Below are positions 25,854 through 36,600 of a stretch of 64,000 nucleotides of DNA, piece after piece. This stretch comes from CALVGQ01 sp031551965 (GTDB lineage Bacteria > Bacillota_I > Bacilli_A > Erysipelotrichales > Erysipelotrichaceae), in assembly GCA_031551965.1 (NCBI GenBank), contig JAVBMW010000028.1, positions 27,034-91,033 on the forward strand. The letters are read 5' to 3'. The first letter of the stretch is position 1; every line of letters starts with the position of its first letter. Under the pieces are notes generated by a model. That model searched no databases. It was not told the DNA's origin and saw nothing but the letters and a program-made list of their open reading frames with translations. Both the position numbers and the translations under genes were made by a program.

Positions 25854-27722
25854 ATGGAATTCAATGAGCAATTACTAGAGGTAATTAGAAAAATATATAA
25901 TTCTAAAAAGTATATAAGTACTGATGAAATCTTGAAACAAACAAAAATAGATTTAATAACTTTAAATAATGTTATCTATTTGATCAAATTGAATGCCAGT
26001 TCTTATGGCTTCAAATTATTAATGGATAAACAAAAGTGCTATAAAATCGAAGTGATCGATCAAGCTAGATTTAGATTATTGAACTTGGATATGCAGTATT
26101 TTAATAATGAAAGTAGAATCGATTTCATTATTTCAAAACTAATTAAGGAAGATGCTTTTATTCGAATTGAAGATTTAGCAGATGAAATGTTTGTGAGTAG
26201 AGCAACGATCGATCGTTTAATGGAACCGTTGAAGAAAGAATTAGATAATTATTCGTTAAAGATTATTTCAAAACCTAAATATGGGATTTGTATTGTAGGA
26301 AATGAGAAAGATAAAAGAATATGTTATGCCCATCACATGGACCGTAATTTAAATCAAGATATTATTATTGTAATTCAAAAAATATTATTGGATATTACTA
26401 AGTCATACAATATACAACTCTCTGATATTAATTTTACAAATCTTGTTTATCATTGCACTACAGCAATCAAAAGAGTAATTAATCATAACTATCTTGATGA
26501 AAAAATGCCATATGAATTAGATGAAAAATATGTTAATGAAAGAGCGGCTGCAATGGAAATAGTTTCTCAATTTGAAAAGATGTTCGATATTCATTTTCCA
26601 GAAAATGAAATTGAATATATCATTATTCATCTTCTAAGTAAAAGGGAATTTTATAATCAAAATATTGTAAATCAAGACATATGGGATTGTGTTGAAGAGA
26701 TCATTCTAAATATAAAAGAAAATAAAAAAATTGATTTATCCAGAGATTTTGACTTAAAAAAAATGTTGGCTCTTCATATGCAACCAATGCTTTTAAGATT
26801 AAAATATAATTTGAATAATGAAAACCAATTGGTTCAGCAAATTAAAGGAGAACTGAACAATGGTTTTGAATTAGCCCTCTGCGCAAAAGAAGTGATTATG
26901 AAAAGATATCAATTAATTCTAAATGATGAAGAAACTGGTTTTTTAGCCTTATATTTTGCGTTATCTTTAGAGAAACAGGCTGAACGAAAAGAACATAAAA
27001 AAGTAGCGGTAATTTGTGCTTCTGGAAGAGGAACGGCACAGATTATTAAATACAAATTAATGAAAAACTATCAGTTTAAAGAAGAAGATATTTTTCTTGC
27101 TTCTATCTTTCAAATTGATGAATTGAATGAAGATCAATTTTCATGTATTTTCTCGACAATTCCAATTTTAGAAAAGACAAAGCTCCCTATAGTATTGATA
27201 GATCTAACATTGAGTGAAAATTCTAGTGTAAAAATAAGTAATTTTATTAAATATTCAGATATGATGAATGATAATCAGAATGATATGTTTGAAGTAATTG
27301 ATAATCGTCTTATCTTTTCAAATATGCATTTTCAAACTAAAGAAGAAGTATTGAAATTTATGAGTGATAAAATCTATGAGATTTATCAATATGACTTATA
27401 TGATGTGTTGATAAAAAGAGAAGAGTTAGCATCGACAGAAATCAATGGACTATTAGCATTGCCTCATCCTTATGCCTATTTTAATGATGAACTTATAATA
27501 AGTTTTATGACATTGGATCAAGAAATAATTTGGAAAAAAACAAAAATCAAACTAATTATTTTAATGGCGGTGCCTACAAAGAATAGTGTACAAAATGATT
27601 TCTTTACAAAAATGATTACTGAAATGTGTACAGATAGCAATACTGTTGAGCAAATCACAAACTATTTGGATAGAAATACTTTGATCAACTTAATGGTTGA
27701 AAGGAGTGATTTTGATTTATGA
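25854..27722 (+). CDS. PRD-containing PTS transcription regulator (MtlR/LicR type)
   Basis: A 622-residue activator. Domains in order: two N-terminal HTH segments (about 1-170, with FIRIEDLADEMFVSRATIDR), two PRDs (about 175-375, with HHMD, YHCTTAIKR and LALHMQPMLLRL), an EIIB-like domain with Cys388 in VICASGRGTAQ, and a C-terminal EIIA-like domain with His538 in LALPHPYAYF. Phosphorylation at these sites normally couples activity to sugar flux. ATG 25854 follows a perfect AAGGAGG; an in-frame ATG at 25821 is poorer. It overlaps the next gene in ATGA and heads the PTS operon. Confidence 0.92.
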   Translation: MEFNEQLLEVIRKIYNSKKYISTDEILKQTKIDLITLNNVIYLIKLNASSYGFKLLMDKQKCYKIEVIDQARFRLLNLDMQYFNNESRIDFIISKLIKEDAFIRIEDLADEMFVSRATIDRLMEPLKKELDNYSLKIISKPKYGICIVGNEKDKRICYAHHMDRNLNQDIIIVIQKILLDITKSYNIQLSDINFTNLVYHCTTAIKRVINHNYLDEKMPYELDEKYVNERAAAMEIVSQFEKMFDIHFPENEIEYIIIHLLSKREFYNQNIVNQDIWDCVEEIILNIKENKKIDLSRDFDLKKMLALHMQPMLLRLKYNLNNENQLVQQIKGELNNGFELALCAKEVIMKRYQLILNDEETGFLALYFALSLEKQAERKEHKKVAVICASGRGTAQIIKYKLMKNYQFKEEDIFLASIFQIDELNEDQFSCIFSTIPILEKTKLPIVLIDLTLSENSSVKISNFIKYSDMMNDNQNDMFEVIDNRLIFSNMHFQTKEEVLKFMSDKIYEIYQYDLYDVLIKREELASTEINGLLALPHPYAYFNDELIISFMTLDQEIIWKKTKIKLIILMAVPTKNSVQNDFFTKMITEMCTDSNTVEQITNYLDRNTLINLMVERSDFDL

Positions 27723-28573
27723 GAATATTATTGGTTTGTGTTTCAGGATTAACAACTTCAATGCTAGCAAAAAAAATGAGAATCTATAATGAAGAAAACA
27801 ATCTGAATAATATAGTTACAGCAACTAAAGTATTTGATTTTGATGCATACTTAGAATTTTCAGATGTAATTCTTGTAGCACCACAAGCAATGATGTACAG
27901 CAAAATTATCGAAGATAAGTCAAAAGAAAAAAATATTCCTGTTTTATATTTGTCGGAAGATGATTTAGTTTTCATGAAAATAGAAAATATTTTTCAAAGT
28001 CTTGATACACTCGGGAAAACTGATGTTGGTGTGATCGAGAAAGTTGAGCTATCAGTACATCTTGTATTTGAAATTACAAAGGATGCTTTTATTAGATGCA
28101 GTTCAATACTCGTGATAGGCTTGATAGCAATAATATGTGACATAATAAAAACTACAGAGTATATTGATGTCTTGTATAAATCAACATTTGGCATAATTGG
28201 GATAATTTATGCATTTTCAATTGGTTTTACTTATGGTGAAAAAGTCAAAAGCCAGATTTTTGTAAATGGATTATTGACATTAACTTCAGTATTTATAATG
28301 AATCCTATCATTCATGCCTTTATAAACCCAAATTTGATTTCAATTACTTTGAATAATCAATATTTGTTTAGTTCAATTATTTTATTGATGGATTTAATAC
28401 CTGTTACATTTGTATCACTTTTGACAATTTTCTTTTCAGAAAAAATAGAGAAATATATAATGATTCATATTCCGGATACAAGTTATTCTTATTTTTATGA
28501 ACCCATGATTAAGTATGGAATTGTGTTTCTGTTTTTTTCGATATTAAGATTTCTTTTTGAAATATTTCTTTAG
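27719..28573 (+). CDS. PTS IIB domain fused to the N-terminal half of a cellobiose-type IIC
   Basis: A 284-residue protein with unusual architecture. Residues 1-100 are a lactose/cellobiose-type IIB with the phosphorylatable Cys7 in LLVCVSGLTTSML. Residues about 120-284 have five or so membrane spans and align in order with the first half of EIIC: DAFIRCSSILVIGLIA, then FGIIGIIYAFSIGFTYGE, then IMIHIPDTSYSYFYEPMIKYG. The half containing the substrate-binding GEP/NEP motif is absent. A complete EIIC follows 87 bases later. It could be a sensor or regulator of the system rather than a permease (inference). Confidence 0.75.
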   Translation: MRILLVCVSGLTTSMLAKKMRIYNEENNLNNIVTATKVFDFDAYLEFSDVILVAPQAMMYSKIIEDKSKEKNIPVLYLSEDDLVFMKIENIFQSLDTLGKTDVGVIEKVELSVHLVFEITKDAFIRCSSILVIGLIAIICDIIKTTEYIDVLYKSTFGIIGIIYAFSIGFTYGEKVKSQIFVNGLLTLTSVFIMNPIIHAFINPNLISITLNNQYLFSSIILLMDLIPVTFVSLLTIFFSEKIEKYIMIHIPDTSYSYFYEPMIKYGIVFLFFSILRFLFEIFL

Positions 28574-28601
28574 CATCAATTAAAAAAATATTAAAAATGA
28601 T

Positions 28602-28634
28602 GATAATGAAACAAATTTGTATGGATCTTATAAT
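28602..28634 (+). promoter_or_regulatory. Promoter region with repeated element, copy 2
   Basis: GATAATGAAACAAATT (28602-28617) repeats the element at 25744 with one base changed. TATAAT lies at 28629-28634, 27 bases from the element's start, against 26 for the first copy. The shared position suggests one regulator, probably the PRD protein encoded at 25854, acting on both. Confidence 0.55.
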
Positions 28635-28660
28635 GTCCTTAAAGAAAGGGGCATAAAAAA

Positions 28661-29959
28661 ATGAAAGAAAAAATAGCAAAACTTTTACAAAAAACTACTG
28701 AATTTACTCAAATGCGTTACATTCGTATAATTACAAATGCATTTATCAGTATCGCTGCAATCAGTATCGCTGGATCAATATTCAGCTTACTAAAATCTCT
28801 ACCGATTCAACCTTGGTTAAACTTTTTACAAGTAACTGGAATTGATAGTTTATTATCTGTGCCGATTGCAATTGCGAATGATTTGATGGCTATCTATGTA
28901 TGTTTAGCTGTGTCATATCAAACCGCAAAAGAGTTTAAACAAGATCCATTCTCAGCTGCAGTAATTGCATTGGGTGCATTTATGATCCTTACACCATTTG
29001 TAGGTATGAGTTATGATGTTGATCCTGCTACGGGGAACTATATCATCAATACAATGCAAAACGTAATTCCAATTGATAATGTGGGTGCTAGAGGAATTTT
29101 CCTTGGTATCTTATGCGGACTTTTAGCTACACGCTTGTATTGTTTCTTACTTGAAAAGAAAGTAAGTATAAAATTACCAGACTCTGTTCCAAGCAATGTC
29201 TCTAAAATGTTTGAATCAATGGTTCCTGGGGGAGTTGTGTATTTGATATTCTTGGTTGCTCGTTATGGAGTCAGTTTAACAACTTATGGAACTTTTCAAA
29301 ATTTAATTTATAAATTGTTACAAGCACCATTAGTTGCTGTAGGTGGTGGACTTGCAGGGTGTTTGATTTACATTATTGCAGGTAAATTCTTCTGGTTTTT
29401 TGGAGTTCATGGTGGAATGGTTACTTATTCAGCAATGGCGGTTATTATAAGGACTGCAAGTGCAGCAAATCAATCTGCTTTTGCAGTAGGAGAAGCAGCA
29501 CCATTTCCAGAATGGGCATTAACGATGTCCTCTTGGTGTGAATTAGGTATCTTATCCCTGGTATTGTTGATGATTTTCTTGAGTAAGTCACAACGCTATA
29601 AATCATTAGGGAAAATCGCGTTTCCGTCTGCATTATTTGGAATTGGAGAACCAGTTATGTTTGGAGCACCATTAGTGTACAACTTTACACTATTTATTCC
29701 ATATATGCTGTCAGCACCTCTTACATTTTTATTGACATATGGAGCAATGAAAATTGGTATTCTTGCAAGTCCAACAGGAGCAGCAGTAAGTGCCTTCTTA
29801 CCTGATGTTATAAAGGGTGTGCTTTTAACTAAGAGTTGGTTTGCAGTAATTTGGACACTATTGATGATTGCGTTTAACTTAGCACTTTATTATCCATTCT
29901 TTAAAGCAATCGATCGTAAAGCTTTAGAAGAAGAAAACACAAAAGAAGTATCAGAATAG
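28661..29959 (+). CDS. PTS EIIC, lactose/cellobiose family
   Basis: A 432-residue complete permease with about ten hydrophobic spans. Motifs are in order: ITNAFISIAAISIAGSIFSL, IKLPDSVPSNVSKMFESMVPG, HGGMVTYSA and FGIGEPVMFGAP. The usual NEP is GEP here, as in several EIIC-Cel paralogues. AGAAAGGGG precedes the ATG. It works with the EIIB encoded at 31109; no EIIA gene is in this cluster, so a shared EIIA such as that at 1200 is inferred. Confidence 0.93.
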   Translation: MKEKIAKLLQKTTEFTQMRYIRIITNAFISIAAISIAGSIFSLLKSLPIQPWLNFLQVTGIDSLLSVPIAIANDLMAIYVCLAVSYQTAKEFKQDPFSAAVIALGAFMILTPFVGMSYDVDPATGNYIINTMQNVIPIDNVGARGIFLGILCGLLATRLYCFLLEKKVSIKLPDSVPSNVSKMFESMVPGGVVYLIFLVARYGVSLTTYGTFQNLIYKLLQAPLVAVGGGLAGCLIYIIAGKFFWFFGVHGGMVTYSAMAVIIRTASAANQSAFAVGEAAPFPEWALTMSSWCELGILSLVLLMIFLSKSQRYKSLGKIAFPSALFGIGEPVMFGAPLVYNFTLFIPYMLSAPLTFLLTYGAMKIGILASPTGAAVSAFLPDVIKGVLLTKSWFAVIWTLLMIAFNLALYYPFFKAIDRKALEEENTKEVSE

Positions 29960-29977
29960 GCCTGCAAAGGCCTTTTT
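29958..29977 (+). terminator. Short hairpin after EIIC
   Basis: AGGCC and GGCCT flank TGCAAA and are followed by TTTTT. The short stem just before the next RBS could attenuate the distal genes. Confidence 0.6.
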
Positions 29978-29993
29978 AGAAAGGAATGCTATA

Positions 29994-31103
29994 ATGAGAA
30001 AACTTGGTATTAGTATTTACCCTAATCATATGAACAAATTGGAAATCATTAATTATGTACAAAAAGCAGGAAGATTAGGATACAAAAGAATTTTTACAGG
30101 TTATTTAAATGATGAGAAGTTATTAGAAGATATGAAAGAAATATTTTCTATAGCACATAAATATGATATGGAGATCTTTATGGATTGCACTCCTCAAATT
30201 TTGAATAAAATTTGTCCAAAAGGAAAAACAAATAATCCAATTTTGGAAATGATCCAAGGTCCAGATTTAAAAACATTTTATGATTTAGGAGTAGATGGAA
30301 TAAGAATGGATATTCCTGAATCAATTGGAATCATGCGTTCTATGACTAGAAATCCTTATGGAATTAAAATTGAGTTTAACTCATCGACTTCAATAGAAAT
30401 GATGGAAAGTATTTTCGCAGCGTGTCCAAATCGTCACCAGATGACAATGTGTCATAATTTTTATCCGAGAAGATTTTCGGGAATTCCATTTGATGATTAT
30501 AAAAAAATCAATCGATTAGTTAAAAATACAAACTTAGAATCATCAACCTTTATTACTTCGCAAAATAAAAATATTGAGATTGAACAAAACACTATTCAAG
30601 AAGGAAGATGCACTTTAGAAATACATCGTTATATGTCACTTGAAACTCAATTTTCAAGTCTTATTATTCTTGATGATGTAGACAATATTATTATTGGTAA
30701 CTATCCAGCAACGGACGATGAGTTACAAAATCTTGCTTCTATGGATAAATATATTCCGACAATATTTGTGGAGTTGATTGAAGATATAACACCAATTGAA
30801 AAAGAAATACTAAATTGTCCTTATATCTCAGTTCGAAGAGAATCCAACTATAGTATAAGAACCATCACCAGAATGTTTTTTCCTAATGCAGATATTCCGC
30901 CACATAATATTATAGATATAAAACGTGGAGATGTTTTCATTGATAATAATGCTTATATGCAATACAAAGGTGACTTGCATTTTGCACTTGAAGATATGAA
31001 AAACGATGGAAAGTGTAATGTAGTAGGACGAGTGGATGAAGGTTTAATTCCGTTTTTAGATGAAATCAAAAAGGGTTCATCATTTATAATTAAGGAAAGG
31101 TAA
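29994..31103 (+). CDS. MupG-like DUF871 glycosidase (TIM barrel)
   Basis: A 369-residue protein of the DUF871/MupG family. It has an N-terminal barrel (LGISIYPNH at the start, FMDCTPQIL, GVDGIRMDIPES, CHNFYPRRFSGIP) and a C-terminal beta-rich domain. Characterised MupG in S. aureus splits 6-phospho-MurNAc-GlcNAc entering through a PTS. Here the gene lies between an EIIC and an EIIB of the cellobiose type, so it is expected to cleave the phosphorylated disaccharide these import. Whether it is muropeptide-derived sugar or another disaccharide is open. Confidence 0.87.
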   Translation: MRKLGISIYPNHMNKLEIINYVQKAGRLGYKRIFTGYLNDEKLLEDMKEIFSIAHKYDMEIFMDCTPQILNKICPKGKTNNPILEMIQGPDLKTFYDLGVDGIRMDIPESIGIMRSMTRNPYGIKIEFNSSTSIEMMESIFAACPNRHQMTMCHNFYPRRFSGIPFDDYKKINRLVKNTNLESSTFITSQNKNIEIEQNTIQEGRCTLEIHRYMSLETQFSSLIILDDVDNIIIGNYPATDDELQNLASMDKYIPTIFVELIEDITPIEKEILNCPYISVRRESNYSIRTITRMFFPNADIPPHNIIDIKRGDVFIDNNAYMQYKGDLHFALEDMKNDGKCNVVGRVDEGLIPFLDEIKKGSSFIIKER

Positions 31104-31108
31104 TAAAT

Positions 31109-31411
31109 ATGAAGAAAATTGTATTATTATGTAATATGGGATTATCTACTAGCGCATTGGTTACTAAAATGAAAAATTATGCAAAAGAAAAAGGGTATGA
31201 TTATGATATTGAAGCCTTTCCATTTATGGAGGCAGAAAGTGTGGGAGTTGAAGCCGATTGCATCTTAATTGGTCCACAAATTCGATTTAACTTAGAAAAA
31301 GTTAAGAAAATGTTTCCGACAATTCCTTCAAGTGATATTGAAATGATCGCATATGGAACTCTTGATGGTGGAAAAGTTATAGAATATGCTCGTAAACTAA
31401 TGAATGAATAA
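31109..31411 (+). CDS. PTS EIIB, lactose/cellobiose family
   Basis: A 100-residue EIIB with phosphorylatable Cys8 in VLLCNMGLSTSALVTKM and the family end block CILIGPQIRFNLEKV. It starts six bases after the DUF871 gene with AAGGAAAGG upstream. It completes the permease of this operon. Confidence 0.95.
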   Translation: MKKIVLLCNMGLSTSALVTKMKNYAKEKGYDYDIEAFPFMEAESVGVEADCILIGPQIRFNLEKVKKMFPTIPSSDIEMIAYGTLDGGKVIEYARKLMNE

Positions 31412-31502
31412 TTAATTATTAACATCCATAGTAAACTTATATAACAATTGTTTCTTTAATATTGAGTTTGTTTTATAATTAAGAAAAAGTGGAGGGTTAT
31501 TT

Positions 31503-31898
31503 ATGTGTATATTTTGTAAAATCGCTAATCATGAAATAGGTTCTAAAGTTGTCTATGAAAATGAAAAGGTATTAGCGATATTGGATTTATCTCAGGTAAC
31601 TGTAGGTCATACATTAGTGATGCCAAAAAAACATATACGAAATATTTTAGAAGCAGATTCTGAAACGATGAATGAAGTCATGGAGGTAACTCGTAAATTA
31701 GCTCAACAAATCGTTAAAAATACAGGTGCTGCAGGGTGTAATATTTTATCTAACTGCAATGAAGCAGCTGGTCAAAGTGTTGATCACATGCATGTTCATA
31801 TAATTCCAAGATACAATGAAAATGATGGATTGGTTATTCAGTTCAATGAGGGACAAAAGCCTGATTTGGGTGAAGTTTTAACGACAATAAGTAAATAG
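31503..31898 (+). CDS. HIT-family nucleotide-binding protein
   Basis: A 131-residue histidine-triad protein with the catalytic HMHVHIIPR near residues 95-103 and the N-terminal CIFCKI typical of bacterial HIT/HinT proteins, hydrolases of nucleoside phosphoramidates. GTGGAGGG precedes the ATG. It is a single gene with its own terminator. Confidence 0.95.
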   Translation: MCIFCKIANHEIGSKVVYENEKVLAILDLSQVTVGHTLVMPKKHIRNILEADSETMNEVMEVTRKLAQQIVKNTGAAGCNILSNCNEAAGQSVDHMHVHIIPRYNENDGLVIQFNEGQKPDLGEVLTTISK

Positions 31899-31910
31899 TA
31901 AGATTAACTG

Positions 31911-31934
31911 AAAAGATAGTTCATTCTATCTTTT
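31911..31934 (+). terminator. Terminator after HIT gene
   Basis: AAAAGATAG (31911-31919) and CTATCTTTT (31926-31934) form a stem with a six-base loop, followed by TT. Confidence 0.9.
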
Positions 31935-31984
31935 TTGTTGTGTATCCATTATAATAGTTTTTGTGTGAATTGAGGAAAATGAAA

Positions 31985-32821
31985 ATGAAAAAACAATTTA
32001 TATTTATTGATATCGATGGAACACTTATCGATGTAGACTTAGGTTATGTTATGCCAAGTACGCTGGATGCTTTAAAAAAAGCACGTGAAAACGGACATGA
32101 ACTTATTTTATGTACAGGTCGTCCTTATGCTGAGTTAGATGATGTTATGCGTAATTTGGATGTGAGTGGCATGATTCTTTGTTGCGGAGCTCATATCGTC
32201 ATGAACCATGAAACAGTTTATCGTCCAAACTGGAATAAAATTGAACTAAAAAGAATTGTTTCTTTTATGATTGATAACGAACTTGACTTTAATCTTGAGG
32301 GAGAATGGCGAAATTATATGACTCCAACGGCTTTTCAAATGTTTAGTGATGTTATATTTAAAAAAGAAGAAGAAAAAAATCGCGAAACAGTTATGAGAAA
32401 AAGTGGTTTTAATCTATATAGTGAAATGCCAGAAGGAGATTTGAATCAAATTCTTAAAGTATCTATTTTTGGCAAAAACATTGATGCGATTCGTGAACTG
32501 TTGAATAGCTTACCTGATAATTTAGTTGGTTTGATCCATGATCATCAACTTGAAGGCTTGTATAATGCGGAAATCATGTTTAAAGGATGCAATAAGTCAA
32601 GTGGTATTGAATATATATTAAATTACTACAATCATCCAGTTAGTCAAACCATGTCCATTGGAGATAGTTTAAATGATTTGGATATGTTGGAGAATACCGC
32701 TATCGGTATTTGTATGGGAAATGGTAGTGAAAAGTTAAAAGAAAAGGCAGATTTCATCACCAAAGATATTCGTGAAGATGGATTCGCCTATGCTTTTAAA
32801 CATTTTGGTATAATTGATTAA
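31985..32821 (+). CDS. HAD-superfamily phosphatase (Cof type)
   Basis: A 278-residue Cof/YbiV-like HAD hydrolase. Motif I FIDIDGTLID carries the nucleophile Asp, CTGRPYAEL is motif II, and GDSLNDLDML is motif IV. The central cap domain is about 100 residues. Typical substrates are sugar phosphates or FMN. ATG 31985 follows GAGG at nine bases; an in-frame ATG lies six bases earlier. TATAAT is at about 31950. It ends two bases from the convergent membrane-protein gene. Confidence 0.9.
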   Translation: MKKQFIFIDIDGTLIDVDLGYVMPSTLDALKKARENGHELILCTGRPYAELDDVMRNLDVSGMILCCGAHIVMNHETVYRPNWNKIELKRIVSFMIDNELDFNLEGEWRNYMTPTAFQMFSDVIFKKEEEKNRETVMRKSGFNLYSEMPEGDLNQILKVSIFGKNIDAIRELLNSLPDNLVGLIHDHQLEGLYNAEIMFKGCNKSSGIEYILNYYNHPVSQTMSIGDSLNDLDMLENTAIGICMGNGSEKLKEKADFITKDIREDGFAYAFKHFGIID

Positions 32822-32823
32822 GT

Positions 32824-33459
32824 TTATATGTTTTTATCGCAAAGATCATCAGCCATACGTATGAAGAAGCTAGATTTGCCTGTTGAGTAATATCTAATAA
32901 CCATGATAGTTAAGATGAGCCCAGCTATAAAGGCACAAATCATATCAGTTAAACTATCATGCACACCTGTTGTGTAATGGTTGATACAGTCATTGTTGAA
33001 GACAACTAACATAAAATATTCAAAGAATTCCCACAAAGCGGCAATGCTGATGTTGACCGCATTGATAAAGAGTAAGTATAAGGGTTGAAATTTTTTATCA
33101 ACTCTTTTTTTCTTGATAAGAGTATGAAAAAGCAAGATTCCAAAGATCGTTCCAAGTAGCCCACTAGTAAAATGCAATACTTTATCAAAATAAGGAATAG
33201 AATATCCACCAAATCCACTTCCAATTAGAGATGCAAAATAAACGAAAATGATATTGGCAAGCTTTGATTCAACGTTCATTTGCCAATGCAAAATTTTGAA
33301 TACAAGCGGAACAAGAAATGGTGTGATCATTGCGACAAAACACATGCTGATTCGATTCATATTACCAGCATTAAAATTAATAAATAATCCTGCAACACAG
33401 GTAAGGATATAAATTAAAACTGCAATTTTATAGAAAATATTTAATTTTGTTTTTTTCAT
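32824..33459 (-). CDS. DUF2238-like membrane protein
   Basis: A 211-residue protein with about six hydrophobic spans. The conserved polar blocks YFDKVLHFTSGLLGTIFG, SIAALWEFFEYF and DSLTDMICAFIAGLI, with acidic and His residues inside membrane segments, resemble the YjdF/DUF2238 group of membrane proteins. Function is unknown. GGAGG precedes the ATG. Family assignment is moderate. Confidence 0.65.
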   Translation of the reverse strand: MKKTKLNIFYKIAVLIYILTCVAGLFINFNAGNMNRISMCFVAMITPFLVPLVFKILHWQMNVESKLANIIFVYFASLIGSGFGGYSIPYFDKVLHFTSGLLGTIFGILLFHTLIKKKRVDKKFQPLYLLFINAVNISIAALWEFFEYFMLVVFNNDCINHYTTGVHDSLTDMICAFIAGLILTIMVIRYYSTGKSSFFIRMADDLCDKNI

Positions 33460-33698
33460 AGAGTTCCTCCGTTAATGACATTATAAAAGCTATATTTAAT
33501 AGTAAAAATAGACAAAATAGTAAAAATGTCCTAATTTTTGACAATTTCACATATTTGTCTGACAACATTTAGTTTATGTTGAATTATAATGTTTTATGTT
33601 GATTTGAATAAATAACAACACAAGATTCATAGTATATGAGTGTATTAGTGAACTAATATGATATAATCTACTATGTTAAAAAGAAAGAGCGTGACTGT

Positions 33699-36600
33699 AT
33701 GTTAAAACTGACTGATGTAAAAAAGTCTTATAAAACATTTGATTTTGTACAGAAAGCATTGGATGGAGTATCCATTACTTTTCGTGATAATGAGTTTGCC
33801 GCAATACTTGGACCTTCGGGTTCAGGTAAAACGACGATGTTGAATATTATAGGTGGTTTAGATCATTATGATTCAGGGGATTTAGAAATCGATGGTATTT
33901 CAACTCAAAAATATAAATCAAAAGATTGGGACACCTATCGAAACAATCGAATTGGGTTTGTATTTCAAAGCTATAATTTGATCACTCACCAAACAATTTT
34001 AGCCAATGTCGAAATGGCTTTAACCTTAAGTGGTGTACCTGCTAAACAGCGTCGTGCAAGAGCGATTGAAGCATTAACTAAAGTAGGATTACAAGATCAT
34101 ATACGAAAAAAACCAAGTCAATTAAGTGGAGGACAAATGCAACGTGTTGCGATTGCCCGTGCTTTGATCAATGATCCAGAGATATTGCTTGCCGATGAGC
34201 CTACTGGAGCACTTGATACTCAGACAAGTCTTCAAGTGATGGAGCTGCTTACTGAAATCGCTAAAGACCGACTTGTCATCATGGTTACACACAACAATGA
34301 ATTGGCTGAACAGTACGCAACCCGTATCGTTTCAGTAAAAGATGGAAAAATTATTGGTGATACAAGACCTTTTGATCCAAGTACTGAAGTTATAGAATCG
34401 AATAAAGTTATCAGGAAAGCAGGAATGTCATTTTGGATGGCGATCAATCTTTCATTTAGTAATTTAATGACTAAAAAAGGAAGAACATTTGTCACAGCCC
34501 TTGCAGGATCGATCGGGATCATTGGGATTGCGGCAATTTTGGCATTGTCTAATGGTATCAATAATTACATTAAAAATATTGAACAGGAGACAATGAGTAT
34601 TTATCCAATTACCATTACTAGTTCTGGTTTTGATTTATCCAGTATGGTTGGAAGAGGAGATAGCGACAAATCCAATGAAGAAGCAACTGGAATTCGTCAA
34701 CGGAATGTTGTGAATAGCTTGTTTTCTGTGCGTCATAAAAATGATCTATCAGCATTAAAAAATTATATCGACCAAAATAAAAATGAAATTGATCCTTACG
34801 TTCATATGATTCAATATAGTTATGATATTACACCTCAAATTTATCTTTCAAATACTGAAGATGCGATCGATCAGGTTAACCCCGATTCGATCATGTCGAA
34901 ATATGGAATTGGATCAAGTAGCGGAATGGCTAGTATCATGAGTAGTTTTGGCGGTTCAATGGGGGGCATGGAAATGTTCCGTGAAATGCCAAGTAATCTT
35001 GAAATGTATGAGTATCAATATGAAGTCATGGCAGGACGTTGGCCTGAAAGCTATGATGAAACCGTTTTAGTATTAGCTGGAAATAATGTCATTACAGACT
35101 ATGAACTATATTCTATGGGTCTACTTGATCGTAGTGAACTAAAGAAAATTGTTGAATCCTTTGTGAACAATACAGAAACAACAATTGAACAAAGCGAAAA
35201 AAGCAATCTAACCTATAGCGACCTTATGGCAGTAACCTATAAAGTAATAACTCCTGCAGATCGTTATCAATATGATGAGAAATATGATATTTGGGTAGAT
35301 AAATCAAGTGATACAGAGTTTATGAAAAAAGTAGTAGATAATGGCGTTACCTTAAAAATCGTTGGGGTCGTACAACCTGCACCAGATATTACTTCAACAA
35401 CTTTATCCGCAGGGATCAATTACCAATCTTCATTGATTAGTTATTTGATGGAACATGCTGCAAATACCAAAGTAGTTCAAGATCAAATAGCACGACCTAC
35501 AGTTAATGTGATGAGTGGAAAAACATTTATTGAAGAAAATGAAGAATCAAAAAATAAATTTAATTTTGCAGATGCGATCAAAATCGATGAAAAAGCAATA
35601 AAGAACGCATTTAATGTAGATACATCGAAGTTTAATATTGATTTATCTGGATTACAGGATACTAATATCGATTTTTCTTCTATTTCTTCACCGGATATAA
35701 ATGTTAATGAAATCCTTGGTGATCTCGCAAATCAAGTCAATATTCCTACGGAAGCACTTCAACCAATTTTTCAGGAAGTTCTAAATAATTTTATGGCATC
35801 TCAGGTTATCAAATATCCAGATCCGTTAGTACAACCTGATTCGGATCAAATGCTTATTGATTTAGGTGAATATTTGGCTGATCCAGTGGTACAGGCAACA
35901 CTTGAAAGTCAATTATCAGGAATAATTGAACCTGGACAAATCCAAGGACAAATCACTTCGACATTACAAAATGCAATGCAAAATATCATGCAAGCCTATG
36001 TATCTCAAATCATGGGAGTAATTCAATGGCAAATTGAGTCAACAATGAATAATGCATTATCACAACTTCCAGAACAGATGCAAAGTGCGATCAGTATCGA
36101 TTCAAAAGCTTTCGCCAATGCATTTAAATTAAATATGTCTGAAAATGATTTGTTGGAGTTGATGACCTCTTTAATGAGTGTTGAAGAAAGTACTTATGAT
36201 CGAAACCTAAATCTGCTTGGTTATGCAGATTCTGCAATTCCTTCAACAATTAATATTTATCCTCTTGATTTTAATTCGAAACAAAATGTAGCTGATTATT
36301 TGACAGACTACAACAACACAATGAAAGCATTAGACCAATCAGAAAAAACAGTAAGTTATACTGATATTGTAGGACTTATGATGTCCAGTGTAACCAATAT
36401 CATTGATATGGTTTCCTATGCATTGATAGCCTTTGTCGCTATTTCATTGATCGTTTCATCAATTATGATTGGTGTTATTACGTATATTTCTGTTCTTGAA
36501 AGGAAGAAAGAAATTGGTATTTTAAGAGCACTTGGGGCAAGTAAAGGAAATATCCGACTTGTGTTCAATGCCGAAACACTTATCGTTGGACTTGTAGCAG

